Shown piece after piece: positions 1-12,749 of a stretch of 64,000 bases of DNA; position 1 is the first letter of the stretch; each line of letters begins with the position of its first letter. The translations under genes and the position numbers were made by a program. Under the pieces are notes generated by a model, which saw only the letters and a list, made by a program, of their open reading frames with translations, was not told the DNA's origin and searched no databases. Location of the stretch: NCBI GenBank assembly GCA_028671895.1, contig JAPMAC010000221.1:806001-870000 (forward strand), written 5' to 3'. The DNA is from Oenanthe sinensis. Taxonomy: Eukaryota; Streptophyta; Magnoliopsida; Apiales; Apiaceae.

Positions 1-465
1 TAGCTATTGCCTATTAGGTTTTGTTTACTACATTAGCAAGTATTGTTTAAAATTATATGAAATTAGTTTGGATATATTAAAATTTAAGATTTTGATAAAA
101 TAAAATATCCATTTTAAGTTTTGTGAACTTTCAAACCAGAGTTGGAGAATATGAAACACTTGAAGTTGACATGATGATGAAGTTTGGGAGCTTCTTACTT
201 TGTAATAGTACATCATATGGGGAAAAAAATGTAGAACTATGACCAATCTTGTTTTTTTCAAAATGAAATATTTAAAATCAAGTTTCAAAAATTTGACATC
301 AATTACAACATAAACTGTTTTACAACCAACAAAAATGCTTCTGATCAAAAAGATGATTTAAAAATATAGTTAATATTGTTTTTAAAAAAAAATTGATATG
401 ATTTTAAAAATATATATTATATATCTACTTATATTTACCCAAAAACAGCTATATCCTGTCATTAC
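1..465. other. 3' flank of the CW gene
   Basis: AT-rich sequence downstream of the stop codon at 466. It probably holds the 3' UTR of the minus-strand gene. A short open frame at 28-348 is low-complexity and has no recognisable domain. Confidence 0.5.
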
Positions 466-3400
466 CTAAATGTGACTACTACATATAGCTTCGTTTGCAA
501 GCCGAACCAAACGAGTGAATTCTTCTATATCTTGAAAGCTAGAGTCCAAGACTCTTTTTACAGCAGTGGCACCCCCGCTAGCTTTGTCACCTTCAAATGT
601 TATATGGGACTTTTTGGAAGCCTCCATTGCCATGCTCATATCATTTGTCTGTAAAACAATTTATGATAGAATATTATCTACTTGCTTCATTCCCATATAT
701 AAGAAAAACATGGTGTAACGTGTAGTTTTTCTGGGGGAAGTCTATTATGTATGCTATCCTCGACAAATAATTACAGAAAATTCAAATACAATGAATAAAT
801 CATATGGTATTACAATATGTTTTAAATTTGATTATTGGACAATTAAAAGTAATATTGTTAGTGAGTAAAAAGGGTCTTTTGTGCTTTCATTTTTATTCTT
901 CAGGGAGAGTATTTTAAGAAAAGTTTGAATAGTTAGTTATCAGTTTTTTGTGGAAAATATTCCAACAGTTAAAAAAGCTAGAGGTAGAACACACATACCA
1001 ATGCACAAAGCCAAGAAACCATGCAATCTGAACATGTAATATCGAGACAATTAACTTACAAACTGGAGCAGCCGAATAATAGAGGGACGATTTTGGTCAA
1101 TAGGAACATGGTTTGCCGCATTAGAAGTCACGCCCCTTAATAAAGCAGTCTTATCCACAGTTACTTGATTGTACAAATTATCCACGTCAGATGCCGACGA
1201 TGATGGAGATTCACCTACCACATGATTAAATAGAAAGCAAAAAAAAAAAAAAAATCAATAGGTGGCATATAGTCTAGCAAATATTCCCATTAATAAGAAA
1301 CACAAAAACTTCCAATAACTTTTTTTATATAAAAGCTACTTAAAATGAGTTCAGTCAATTGAACTTTCATTAACTATAAGGCTTTAACTGAGAGAGATGT
1401 GAAATAAACCGCAGAAGCTAGTCTTTTTATGCAACAGGTATGTATGTCATGCATACCATAATTTGAATCTTCATTATACCTTGAGGAAGCATTTGAAGAC
1501 TTGCTTGCAAGTCGGATCGATCTTTGTCAGCCATGTAACTTTTGCAATGAAGTGACCTCAGGTATGCTACCTCTGTGCATTTATAGGCCAAAGCAGCAGC
1601 ATACATTTCATCATGTTTCCCAAAATCTTGGGCACAAGTCCTGCAAGTACTATCAGGTTGAGGATACATGGAAATGAAGTATACAATAATATGATAATAT
1701 AAGGGAGATCGCTACAAGTAGAATACACGAAGACATTCTTAGAAAATGGTATAACATAGTGCCATGGGTATATCATACATGCCATCTAAAATTACAAATT
1801 TCAACAATATTTAATTTCTTCAAACATGACACAACATTAAATTATACAATGCTCCGTCCGGACTACATTTAGTTTCCCACATCAAACATTTACAACCCCA
1901 TGTGCAGTTTCCCAACAAACACTGCGGTAAGGTTTTAAAGTTACAAATGAAATCCAAACTTCTGTTCGCCACTTAATTGTTAATAGTATGTATAAACAAT
2001 ATTTCTTGTAACCTACTTACTCAAAAAGTTTGGCACTGCTACTATATATCTGCACTTGAGGAAGTTCCCCAAAATTACTCCTTCCACTTCTAGAAGTTGC
2101 ACTTTCTAAAAGTGAAGCACCAAAAAGAGATTTCAAGGCAGCTTGGAAATTGGCCATGATGCTATCGAAGCTGAACCCAGATTTCTAAAAAAGATGAGAA
2201 CAAAAAGCTTCATGAGGATGCTAATAAACTTAAAGCATGTTTTGCAGAACGCAATAAGATGCGGTTCAATACATAGAAGTAATCAATGTTAGGATCAAGA
2301 CAGTGGAAAAAAGTGATAAATGTTAAAAAGCAGCAATATAAAAAATAAAAATAAAAAACCTTAAGATGATCAGCATGCCCTTTAAGATCTTCAGCTTCTC
2401 TCAAGACATCAGTAGCAGCTTGACTGCCGTTGTACCCTTTCACAGGCTTCGAAATACTAATATCCCGGCTCGCGCTCTGATCTACCGCATGATTTCCCTC
2501 AACTTGATGAGCTCTACTTTGGTGGACAGAATTTTTAGACTGTGGTAACACCTTTGATACATTGCGACAACCAACAGAGGAGCTAGTATCAAGGCCACTG
2601 CCTTTCAGGGATAGAGACACCGGTTGACGAACACAAGTGGGTGTCTCCTGCGTGCCCGCATGTTGTGGGTAAGTCTGTTTCTTCTCATAACTCAACTCTA
2701 CCCGAGTGCAATTGCTTGGATTTGCAAATTCACCCCAGGACTTATCGTCATGTATGCTCCTCTTATCTAACCTGCACAGATCTACAGACTTTTCATTTGA
2801 ACAGTTGTTCCCTGACATCTTCACTTTGATGTCTCCTTGGCTGTATTCAGAATGCCTAATGGCAGTATTATTATCATTATTTGGCTTGAACCCCTCATCA
2901 CTCAATAAATCTGAGGGCTTCCTGTTTACCTTTCCAGCATTGAATAAACTTTTTTCTATGTCCTCCGATAACAAAGAGGAACCAATGCCAGTTATACGCA
3001 GAAATATATCATTCGTGACATCATGTATAGTGTTCCTTCTCTTCGCACTTTGGCAATCATCTAAGGAATGCACATCAATTGGACATTGCTGGTGCTGTGT
3101 TAAGGGATCCTCATTTTTGGTAAGTAAATGCTTTCTTTTAAAGTCAGACAGATGTTTAACATTTGAATCAGCTTCAGCACTTACGTCATGGTCCTGACAT
3201 TCTAGCTTAGGAAATGACACAGACTGAACCTGAAATACACCGGACACCTCTCCTCTACTTCCTACAATTTGGTTTCCGTCAAGCTTACTTCCATGTTCCA
3301 GGAATTGCATGGGCCCCCCAGCAGAAAATTCACAAGTATTGGCATAATCATTCCCTAAACTGCCTCTTCTTGCTAATGAAGCCTTAGTGAAATTGGAAGA

Positions 3401-6400
3401 CCTCAGAGGTGATGAAGAAACTGATTCCACTGGTGACCCTCTTACTTTTTGGTAACTAGATATTTTACGGGAACCTGAAACCTTTGAAGAGCTTGAAGTG
3501 GCTGCAGCTGACAATTGGTCACATCCTAAATCCTTTCTTAATGTAACTATATCATCTAAGGTAAGCTTAGATTCATAGCTTTTACTAAATTTCTGTTGTT
3601 GCCGATCATTTCCAGCAGTGGTTAAACTATCTCTACTACTTGACAAGATGATCCTAGTTACTTTACCTTTTTTATTTAATTTGGCATCCCCTGGACAAGC
3701 ACTGGACTCCTGGCCCTCATCCATAGACACCCTAGGTTTCATTTCCTTAGAGTACTCATCATCTGGCAGGTTGTTTTCTTCGCTGCAAAATGTCTCCAAA
3801 TTATTCCGAATATCCTGCCAATTCTTCAATTTTCTCTTCATTCCATGTCTTCCATTGTATTTTTTCATCCCCATGGACCCAATATTTGAAATACCCGGAC
3901 TAGTATTTCTCAGAGTTTTTACAGAAATTGGTACTCTGTCCTTCAGCTCACAATTTCCATCTTTTAAGGAAAGATGTTCATTGTCTCTTTGTGTATTGTT
4001 CCATGTTGTACTTGGTGGAAAACCATCACTAGAACCGTGGCCCATCCTAGCAGGATTCCCACAGCTTGTAGGATTCCTATGCTCATCATTAGAAACAGCA
4101 CCTTCAGTCATAACCCTCTTTAAAGTTCTGGATCCACTCTGATCAGGTTCCCTCTTTAACTTCAGCCTATTGGGCTTTGCAGCACCTATTAATATTTCAT
4201 TTTGGACTTATAAGTTACATTATACACCATAGTACACTGGCATGAGAGACTATATTGATAAAAATAAAAAATACCTTCATCTATCTGCTTACATGCAGAC
4301 TTCCCTAAGGAAGAATCAGATAATTTATCTGGACACTTACTAGACTCACTAATTAAGTTTGCCTTTGAAAGAGGTTTATTCATGTCATTTAAGAATCTGC
4401 TTTTCATGTTCTCTCGTGAGTTCTTTGTGAGGCTTGAAGTCTGAATAACACCAGAGCTGCTAACTGCTGCAGACATTTCTTTAGCTATATGTTTCTTCTT
4501 TCCTCGGTTATGCATGGCGTGTATACCAAGGTCTTGATGGAAACTTGGAACATCAGCTGAAGATACTCTTGTTACAATTTTATCAACCTGAATTTGAAAT
4601 TTGTTACTCTCAGGAAGTGGAAATGGAAGTGCAGGTTGACTCAACGCAAGAACAGCATTTGTGGTTTCATCTTCGCTGATATCACATCTATTCATCCCAG
4701 GCCTAACATTATAAGAAAGAATGTATAAATTTAGTAAGATAATGCCTCATTTGTGCTTTGAGCACGAGGTATAGATGGTATCAATGTTCATGCACTGTCA
4801 AACATCAAGCATTAAACATAAAAAGAATGAGACAGTGGAAGAAGGCAAGGGATGTTGTAACATCAGAAAAAATCTTGAAACCAGTCAAAATATTCCATAT
4901 AAGCTAGTACTAATACTCATCTAACATTCACTTAGTTACGTGAAACTGAAACCTAAATATGGTCCAGAAATGACTTACAGCCAATCTAGCATGCTACACA
5001 ACCAATTATCAGGCAGCTGCTCTGCTTTAATACCATATGGCAAAAGACGCCACGTGTCACAACTGTCACACTGAACCCATTCATCAACTGACTCAGAGGC
5101 TTGTCCAGCAGGATGAGCAAGATCATCCTTCGCATTTTTTCTTTTACCCATCTCAATGTTTTGATCCTTTTTCATATAATCACGTGAAGACCTCTCCAAT
5201 GAATCCATTTTATTAGCACTGCGCTGTAATCTCATGTCATGCATATCTTCGTTGCCAGCAGGAAGCTTGGCGACATTCTTCTGGGACCTCTCCTTGCTTT
5301 TAAATATATTATCAGACCTTAATCTTTCGTCTGTTAAATGTGAAGTTAACTGGCAATCACTTTGTTTCACCTTCGACTTTATTTTATTGTCAAGTGGGAG
5401 CTTCTTAAAACATCCAATTTGTCCTAACCTATCCTGCTTATTTTGTGTACATGTGGGCCCAACTTTCTCTTTCGGATGATTATTCACATTACTATTAGTA
5501 TTTGCCTTCCTCTTGGATTCAAGCTGAGATTTTGACAAGGTATAAACTCTATCGCCTTTGGCCCTTCCAGGTCCTCCAATATCATCTAAAATATCCTTTT
5601 CCGAACTCTCTGTTCCCTGTCCCCAGATTCTCTCAATCAAGCCACTTTTTGATTCCTGTTGATCATTCTTAGCACCATCACGCCCATGCATTAACTTCAC
5701 AGATTCTTCACATACTCTGTCTCTAACCCAGTCCTTTTTAATAATTCTTTTTTTCGGAGGGACATCCTTCTCAGCCTTTCTTTTAGCTTGATTTATTCTG
5801 AAAACACTATTCGAAGATTCACCGCTGTTGCACGCTGGAGAAGATAGAGACTTTAGTTTTAAGTCACAAGAAACATACTGCTTTTCCTCAGGAGTCTCAG
5901 ATTTTGTACTTTTCCGAGAAGGGGAGATCGGATTCCTCACATAATTAACACCAACTCCATGATAGGCTTCCTCAACAGTTTCAATCCCACCAACAAATCT
6001 TCTTTTCCTGTCTTTTACTACTTTGGAAGCTGAATTGTCCACCGAAACTGCAGAATCATTTTGAAGGACCTTAATGGGAATATACAACTTAGTGTTGGGA
6101 TGACTATGTTTCTTGGTTGTCAGGTGCAGTAGACTAGGATGTAGAGGTGAAAGCAGCATGGTCCCGGTGTCCGGAAAAGATGACATATACTGTTCCATGA
6201 TATATACAGGCCAAAACAAGTTAAATTAAATCATATAACTCTACCTTACATGCTCATGTATTAAGCAGTAGAAGAACCTCACCTGAAGAATGCAGGAAGG
6301 AGACTCAACAGGAATCGTGTATGATCCTGAAGGGTCCCTGCCACTGTCCTTAGGACTTTGTCCTATTGAAGAAGAGGGTGAAGTAAGGCCAAGACCACTA

Positions 6401-7966
6401 TATATTGCAGCATTCTTCTGTGCTGATTCAGAACGCACTTTAATTCGTAACCTTATTCTTTTCTGGCCAGCCTGATCGCCAGGCATTTTTGAAGAAGACT
6501 CAATCCTTGACGGAACTGTAGCAGCAGGTTGTGCATGCAACAAATTTGGATCTATTTTGGTCAAACCATCCAGAGATGCAAACTTCTGGTCATGCGAATC
6601 CAGTGCAAGGGCAGTATTTCCATCCTTAAGAGAAGGGGGGACTTTTGAGGGCACCAGAGAATTTGTTGGCACACCCTGTATGGTAACAAAACCCAAAATC
6701 CTCGAGTGAATAAGTTCTTATCTACCTAAATGCCAACATATATTTCTACTTCACACCGAGTAAAAACTAAGTAGCCTCCAAATGTAAAAACTAAGTAGTG
6801 TTTGCATATACCTTCAAATGTAAATTGTTGGGGGACCTTGGTCTGTTGTAACTCTGAGAGATCAGAGGAGTCTTTGTGACAGATCTAACTACAGGGGACC
6901 GCTGATGCATGGGCAAAAACGAACCATACCCACCATATGCAGGCCCTGCTAACCACATCATTTTATACAAACATAAGTGATAAAATAATAGTTATACTTC
7001 ATTGCAGATTCAGACCCCAAATATTGGTGGCTTACCTAGATCCTCTACAATAACCCCGTCTTCAAAATGTTTTCGATATTCTCCCAACACACTTTGGAGC
7101 TTTTCATCCTTGTAAGAAACAAAATAACAAAAATCAACAACTGTTTCTAAATAAAGATATTTGAAGAAACAGGAACAAACTACATTCAAATGCTTTAATG
7201 AGAATAAAGTTGAGATGCTTATGACTTGTTGGATAGCATAGGAACTTGAGTTCAGAAAATCAGCGTCCATATTTGACACATTACTTCATTCATTATGAAA
7301 CTAATCCATAACCCAAAAAATTCAACAAAAATTTGAATGTATGCATAAATTATATAAAATCAAGCTTGACATATCCAATTCTTCTATTGCATTATACACA
7401 AAGAAATTAGACCCTACAATCCAAAAGTGGTTACATCAAATATTAATATAAAATCATTAAAAAAATACTATTCACTCATCTCAACTAAAGTTTATAACCC
7501 AAACTAGTTCAGACAATTACAAAACCTTCTTTTTGGTATCAATTAACCATCTTACCTATCGAAACTAAACACCCAAAATTCCAAACAATTTATGTTATTT
7601 AATTCTGATCATATAACTTAAGCATCAAGAACATCATTTCTTGGTACATAACAAGCACAAATACACTTAATCGAAATTCCCCTTGTACCAAAACTCAAAT
7701 TCACCTCCTATACATCTACATAACAAACCATCAATGAACAAAAATTCCACCTCCCACTGCTTACAAACAAACAAAAAATCAAACACTTACCCAGTAAAAA
7801 AAAGATCACACATTACAATAAATTCACAATAAAAACCCGAAAAACAGGACAGAATTCTTACAATGTAAGCAAAATCTTTATCTGGATCACAGGTAGTTTT
7901 ATCATCATAATCAACATGATCCTTGTAATAGCAAGCCTCACCTTCTTCAAGCTCAGACTCAGCCAT
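466..7966 (-). CDS. CW-type zinc-finger protein (CWZF family), 11 coding exons, 1610 aa
   Basis: Exons, 5' to 3' on the minus strand: 7966-7862, 7108-7036, 6945-6812, 6675-6283, 6189-4979, 4702-4275, 4185-2360, 2184-2021, 1640-1480, 1214-1060, 648-466. All ten introns are GT-AG and the phases join without a break over 4833 nt. The CW domain is at residues 603-650: W606, C609, C612, W615, W631, C633 and C645, the Cys and Trp ligands of this fold. The intron after exon 5 falls between C633 and C645. The N-terminus has an acidic ELEEGEA motif; basic stretches such as PPKKRIIKK suggest nuclear import. Residues about 1391-1610 form a helical C-terminal region that resembles the conserved tail of plant CW proteins. 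Known CW domains read methylated histone H3K4, so a nuclear chromatin role is inferred. The ATG at 7966 is preferred because the protein then begins directly with the acidic motif. The start of exon 9 was chosen over a nearby AG by protein similarity. Confidence 0.92.
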
Positions 7967-8340
7967 TACAAGCAAGCCCACTAAACAAACAAACAAAGCC
8001 CAATCCTAAAACCCTAACCCTAATTCCCACGTATCCTAAAGTCCAACATATCACAAACACACAGAGATTAAACACACACACACACATTGATTGTACTTAA
8101 TTAGAAACCCTCATTGAACCCACACACTTGATCAAATGCATGTATGTGTCTATAGACACAGATAAATTATATGTATGTGTAGATTAATGAAAAGGGGTTT
8201 TGATTTTAAGCTTGGGTTATGTTTATGTGTGTAAGAAACTGAGAAATCGTGACGCAATCGAATTTAGTCTAGAAATATATGTATGTATATGTGCCTTTGC
8301 TTTGCTTTCTTTTGAGAATATGATGTGACTATTACATTTC
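7967..8340 (-). promoter_or_regulatory. 5' leader and promoter region of the CW gene, with site II and telo-box motifs
   Basis: Immediately upstream of the ATG the minus strand carries TGGGCT at 7975-7980 and again at 7997-8002 (site II type). The plus strand has overlapping AAACCCTAA-type telo-boxes at 8008-8022. A CA-rich stretch at about 8055-8087 follows. Site II and telo-box pairs are known from plant promoters and leaders of growth-related genes. No clear TATA box or transcription start could be fixed. Confidence 0.55.
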
Positions 8341-8986
8341 TCCCCCCTTTTCTTTTTTATGTTTTTTTCCATTTCTTTGTATAAAATTTCAGAATATTTT
8401 ATGCCATAGTTTGTATACTTTTCGTTTTTTATTAATATTTTTATTTTATTGACTTAATAATTTGACATTAAAATGTCTGTAATATTATTATTTTCAATTC
8501 AAAAATAAATAAGTTTGTAATTTTTGTTATATTATTTTTTTCAAAATAAATTTTTGTTATATCAGATTTTGTGATAGCAGGTGTTTTCACAGTTTTGGAG
8601 TAATTTGTTTTATTAAATCATAGGTTATAATTTGAAATAATTTTTTTGGAAGATATAAAAGTGTTGAAATATATATTTAATACAATTTTTTATTTTAAAA
8701 CTTTGGAATAATCGATTTGGATTTTAAAAATTTATTAAAATTCGGGTGTATTCCATTAAAATTTTAGAATATCCTTTAAATTTTGAGGGTGTTGAATCAT
8801 GATTTTAAAAATTTTGAGAATATTTATTTTGAATTTATAGATTTTTAATAGAAGCATTAATTATAATTGGGAACAAAATAAACACTCCCTTTTGTATCGA
8901 AGAGAAAACAATTATCAATTGTTGTTTATTATGTAATGACTTTTAATATGAGTCAGGCTAGATAATGAAGCACTTAAGCCAACTAT
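8341..8986. other. AT-rich intergenic DNA
   Basis: No coding frame, RNA gene or repeat boundary was seen. The sequence is strongly A/T biased and lies between the promoter of the CW gene and the left LTR of the gypsy element. Confidence 0.5.
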
Positions 8987-9434
8987 TGAGGTCAATTTTC
9001 CTCGGATACAAGTTTCAATATTAAATTTATTATCGAATATTCAAATAGAGATTATAAGAAAAAAGTATAAATATTAAAAACACGATTAGGATTTTGGAGT
9101 TTTTGGGACTGCTCTTAAGAGTATTGTAATTAATAATGATTTTCGGATCTCTCTCAAGGTGCCTACGTACCTTATTTATAGGGATCAAGTCCACGTAGTT
9201 CTATTTAATTTAAAATCGTATTTATGGTATAATTGAGGTCCAGCCCGTGACCGATACTTTAAGAACAAGTACTATCCGGATGGAAAGTATTTTAGGTATT
9301 TGGATCCTTCTAAAATTAGGTTTCCGATACCATAATTTATTTCCACGACCTTTAAAGATCGGACTCAATAATTTGTGGATTTTTTATTTATTGGATCGGA
9401 CTCAACATATGCGTCAGGCTTCCTTATATTTGTT
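8987..9434 (-). repeat. 3' LTR of element J
   Basis: This stretch aligns with 14305-14446 plus 15156-15442, sharing blocks such as CTCTCTCAAGGTGCC, CCAGCCCGTGACC and TTGGATCGGACTCA. The left end (TGAGG on the plus strand) matches the boundary next to the primer site of the other LTR. The right end is defined only by loss of similarity. Confidence 0.65.
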
Positions 9435-9478
9435 GCTACTTCTGCTCGTGAAAATCAAACTAAAGAAAGATTTCATTC

Positions 9479-9715
9479 TTGGAGGAGAAACTTCGCGAGA
9501 CTAATGATGCTAAACTCAATGCCGAAACTAATTGGTATGGTGTTGGATTCGAGAAAAGGCTTCAAATTGTCAAGGAAGCCAAGATAGATGTCACCAAATG
9601 CATGTTTGACTATGAGTTAGAGTTTTGGAAATTGGAACAAGATGAATGGAAGAACATTGATGATGATCTCCCCAATGATGATGCAGAACTTCGGGAAAAT
9701 ACGGCAGAAAATTAG
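9479..9715 (+). CDS. Short ORF antisense to element J, unknown function
   Basis: A 78-codon open frame beginning at a TTG, with no ATG at its 5' end, and stopping at 9713-9715. The product is charged, rich in Lys, Glu and Asp, with an acidic C-terminus. It runs opposite to gag and sits next to the 3' LTR. Additional antisense ORFs at this position are known from some Tat-lineage gypsy elements, which would explain it. No domain was recognised. It may be the tail of a longer decayed frame. Confidence 0.35.
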   Translation: MEEKLRETNDAKLNAETNWYGVGFEKRLQIVKEAKIDVTKCMFDYELEFWKLEQDEWKNIDDDLPNDDAELRENTAEN

Positions 9716-10369
9716 GATGTTTTATTCTCCTACTTTTCATGAACTTGTAGAATAATTTATTTTGGTACCTGTAAGCTTTGAGCATGGATATTCTAGATGC
9801 CTTCGGGCGCATCTTGCTGCAACTAAGCCTCCGGGCATGAAAAACTTATTTATGTATGTTTTGTTGATATTATAACACCCTTTAGATGCAAGATTTATCA
9901 TGCTAGTATATTAACATAATAATAAGTTTTGCAAAAGTAGTTGACAAATACCCTGATGAATTCATTAGAATTCTGTTGTCAACTGTGATCAACTTGATTG
10001 GGTACTTTTATTGCCACCAGTCTTACATCTAATGGTTGAATAATCATTGTAGGTATATATTTTTTGAACCATCATAGCATAAAACGCAGTTTTCTAGTTC
10101 AACATGTGCTTCCAATCCTCATTACTATGTACGAATACTTTTAGTTTTGATAGATTATGCACTGATGAGATATACTCTGTGATCAATAAAAATGTTAAAT
10201 CTAAAAAATTGTAGATCACCACTTTCTCACCTCGGTTGGACCATCATAGTTTCACACTGAATCATATATCTGGCCCGATATATCCTCTGTCCCCAAGTGA
10301 TTTATTACTGCAATATAAGATGAAGTGGAACATCACTAGTCTAGGGTGGAAGATTTATTTTTTCCTTAT

Positions 10370-10870
10370 GTAAGTATCAACAAATCATGAGTTTAGGACT
10401 TGATCAGTTTGTCATCCCCAAGTGATCATCAACAAATCGAAAGTTTATGATTTGATCAATTTTTTCCCCCAACTGATAAATTATAAATCTAGGATTAATT
10501 CAAATTTTGTCCCTAGTTGATTTCTGATAGGTCACAAATCGATGAGTGTCAGAAAATCAAAGTTGAGACTTTATCAAATTTTTCTCCCCAATTGATTGCC
10601 GATAGATCATGAATCTCATGAGTGTCGGCAAGACAAAGTTGAGACATGGTCAAATATTTTTTCCCAGTTGATAGCCGATAGGTCATAAATCTCATAAGTA
10701 TCGGAAAATCAAAGTTGAGACTTGTCAAATTTTTACCCCTAATTGATTGGCGATATATCACAACTCGAGGATTTAGATTAGTTTGATGCCCCCAAGTATT
10801 TGATGATTGGGCACTTATTCAAGAGTCCATCGAATTTGTTGCCCCCAAGTGACCTTTGTTGAACACTTGT
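10370..10870. repeat. Degenerate tandem repeat, unit about 75 bp
   Basis: Three clear units begin near 10517, 10593 and 10669, each with a core like TTGAT-GCCGATAGGTCA, then TCAAAGTTGAGACTT and a CCCC-rich end. More diverged copies extend on both sides. It lies between gag and the 3' LTR of element J, where subrepeats are known in some plant gypsy elements. Confidence 0.6.
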
Positions 10871-10999
10871 TTGGGTTAGATAAAGTTTGATTCACAATGA
10901 CTTGTCATTCAAAACGAAATCAAACCATCAAGTTTTATCATAATAATAAAAATCAAACATACGTATTAACATATATGAAAGAAATTGAAATCTTATTAA

Positions 11000-12542
11000 T
11001 GTAGGGTTTCGTGACACAAACGCAGCGGAATAAACGCGAAAAATAAATCAAAATAGCGAAACCCTCCGCAGGATCCATGCGAAAACAAAAGATTTAATTC
11101 GGAGATAAAGAATAAATACCTTTATAAGTTTTAACAATTCATTAATGGAAGATTAATGGAGGTCCAAAGCTTGTTTAATCACCACGTATCCCGCTCTCGC
11201 GATCTACGCTCTACGGTATCCACACGAACACTTTTCATGAAGGATTGATGTGTACTAGCACCCGAAAACTTCTTCTCTCTCTATCTTCCTCCTCTCTCAG
11301 AGCGGCTAGGGTTTTGTAAAATCTCTATCTTATTAAATCATCCCATAAAGAGATTATATAGAGAGAGGAATAAGTTTTCTAATTATAATCCAATTATAAT
11401 TAATACTAATCCAAAATTCTAAATTATTTAATTAAGTCTCACTTAATTAATTAATTATTAATTTTAGAATTAGTTTAAGTAATTCATTTATTCTATTTAT
11501 ATAATTAATTAAGTCATACTTAATTAATATCATAAATAAAATAAATTACTTATTTAATTTAAATTCATAATTTAAATTATTTCTCCTTCAAGCGTTCTTT
11601 GTGTGTGACCCTGTAGGTTATTATTACGTTGGCAATAATTTTAATATCTAATTAAAATTGTAAACAATGAGCGGCATCTAGTAATACATCATTGCTACCC
11701 AAGTAATAATAATAAATCGGTGATTCGATTAAGCCTTTCGTGAATAATGTTCCATGTAATATAATCCCTTTAATCTTGATATTATAGATTAAACTCAAGG
11801 CATGTCTCGTGTCATCCTCTTCATAATTTAATCTTTATTTTCTTGATCGATGAGTAGACTATTAAAATCAAATCAACATTTGAGCACGACCGTGCATTTC
11901 ATAGTCTCACTCAAACAAGAGGCCAATAATATCACTCCTAAAATTAGGAGGATTAAATCTCATCTAGATCATTCATATTTCTCATACGATTCATAATATA
12001 CCCAATGTCCACTTTTATCATCACCCGGTCAAATGTAACTTTTAATGTAATCAAAGTATATTAATTCTCGTATAGAAATATAATGATTTCAGGTCTAAGG
12101 ATCATTACACCATTATCACAGTGAGAATTACTTATGACACTTACTTAACATGTAGAATCTCACGGCGGGTCATTCCAGTGCCATGCATTGATACATGCAC
12201 TTATGTTCTTGACTTTAGTATCCCCATACCTATGACCAATGAGATGTGGTCATCTGTCAAGAAACATACTAGTCTTTGTGCATTATTATTGTCCTTAAAT
12301 AATAATACTCTACTAGGGAATTTTAGGAATAAGATACTATTCATATAATCTCATTTTTTATGTCACATACTTAAAGATATATAATACGTATCAAAATTCC
12401 AAGGACATTTATTATGCTTTCAATTTATTACGCAGTAAATAAAACATAATAAATAAATAATAATCAATAAAACATAATCCTTAATAATAAATATTTTCCT
12501 TAAAATATTGTAAGTATTGTCTCTAGAGCACAATTACTAACA
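11000..12542 (-). mobile_element. Solo LTR H, Angela-type Ty1-copia, in element J
   Basis: A complete 1543-bp LTR in minus orientation, closely related to the LTRs of element B (42044-43591 and 58221-59768). It begins TGTAGGGTTTCG and ends ATTACTAACA on the plus strand, and is bounded by the 5-bp duplication ATTAA (10995-10999 and 12543-12547). No internal region is present, so this is the product of LTR-LTR recombination. Confidence 0.88.
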
Positions 12543-12749
12543 ATTAATAGATTGCTTGTATAATATTTTTTAAAAAAATCAAAAAAGATACTCGAATAAG
12601 TATCCTACTAATAGATAGATTTTTAGCATATGAACATCATTTTATTTAAACTTATCTGATGATGATGATGAAGATGATTATATGTTGTAGTAGTTCATCA
12701 ACTTAGCAATATTTCAAGTCTTCTTGATTGGTCATTCTAGCAGTCGGGT

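Noticed and set aside
28..348. Minus-strand frame of 106 codons downstream of the CW gene
   Set aside because: AT-rich with Phe/Ile/Lys bias and no domain. It lies in the expected 3' UTR or flank of the CW gene.
10370..10870. Possible CRISPR-like array
   Set aside because: Units are contiguous, about 75 bp and diverged, with no unique spacers, and the host is a plant. It is a tandem repeat in a retrotransposon.
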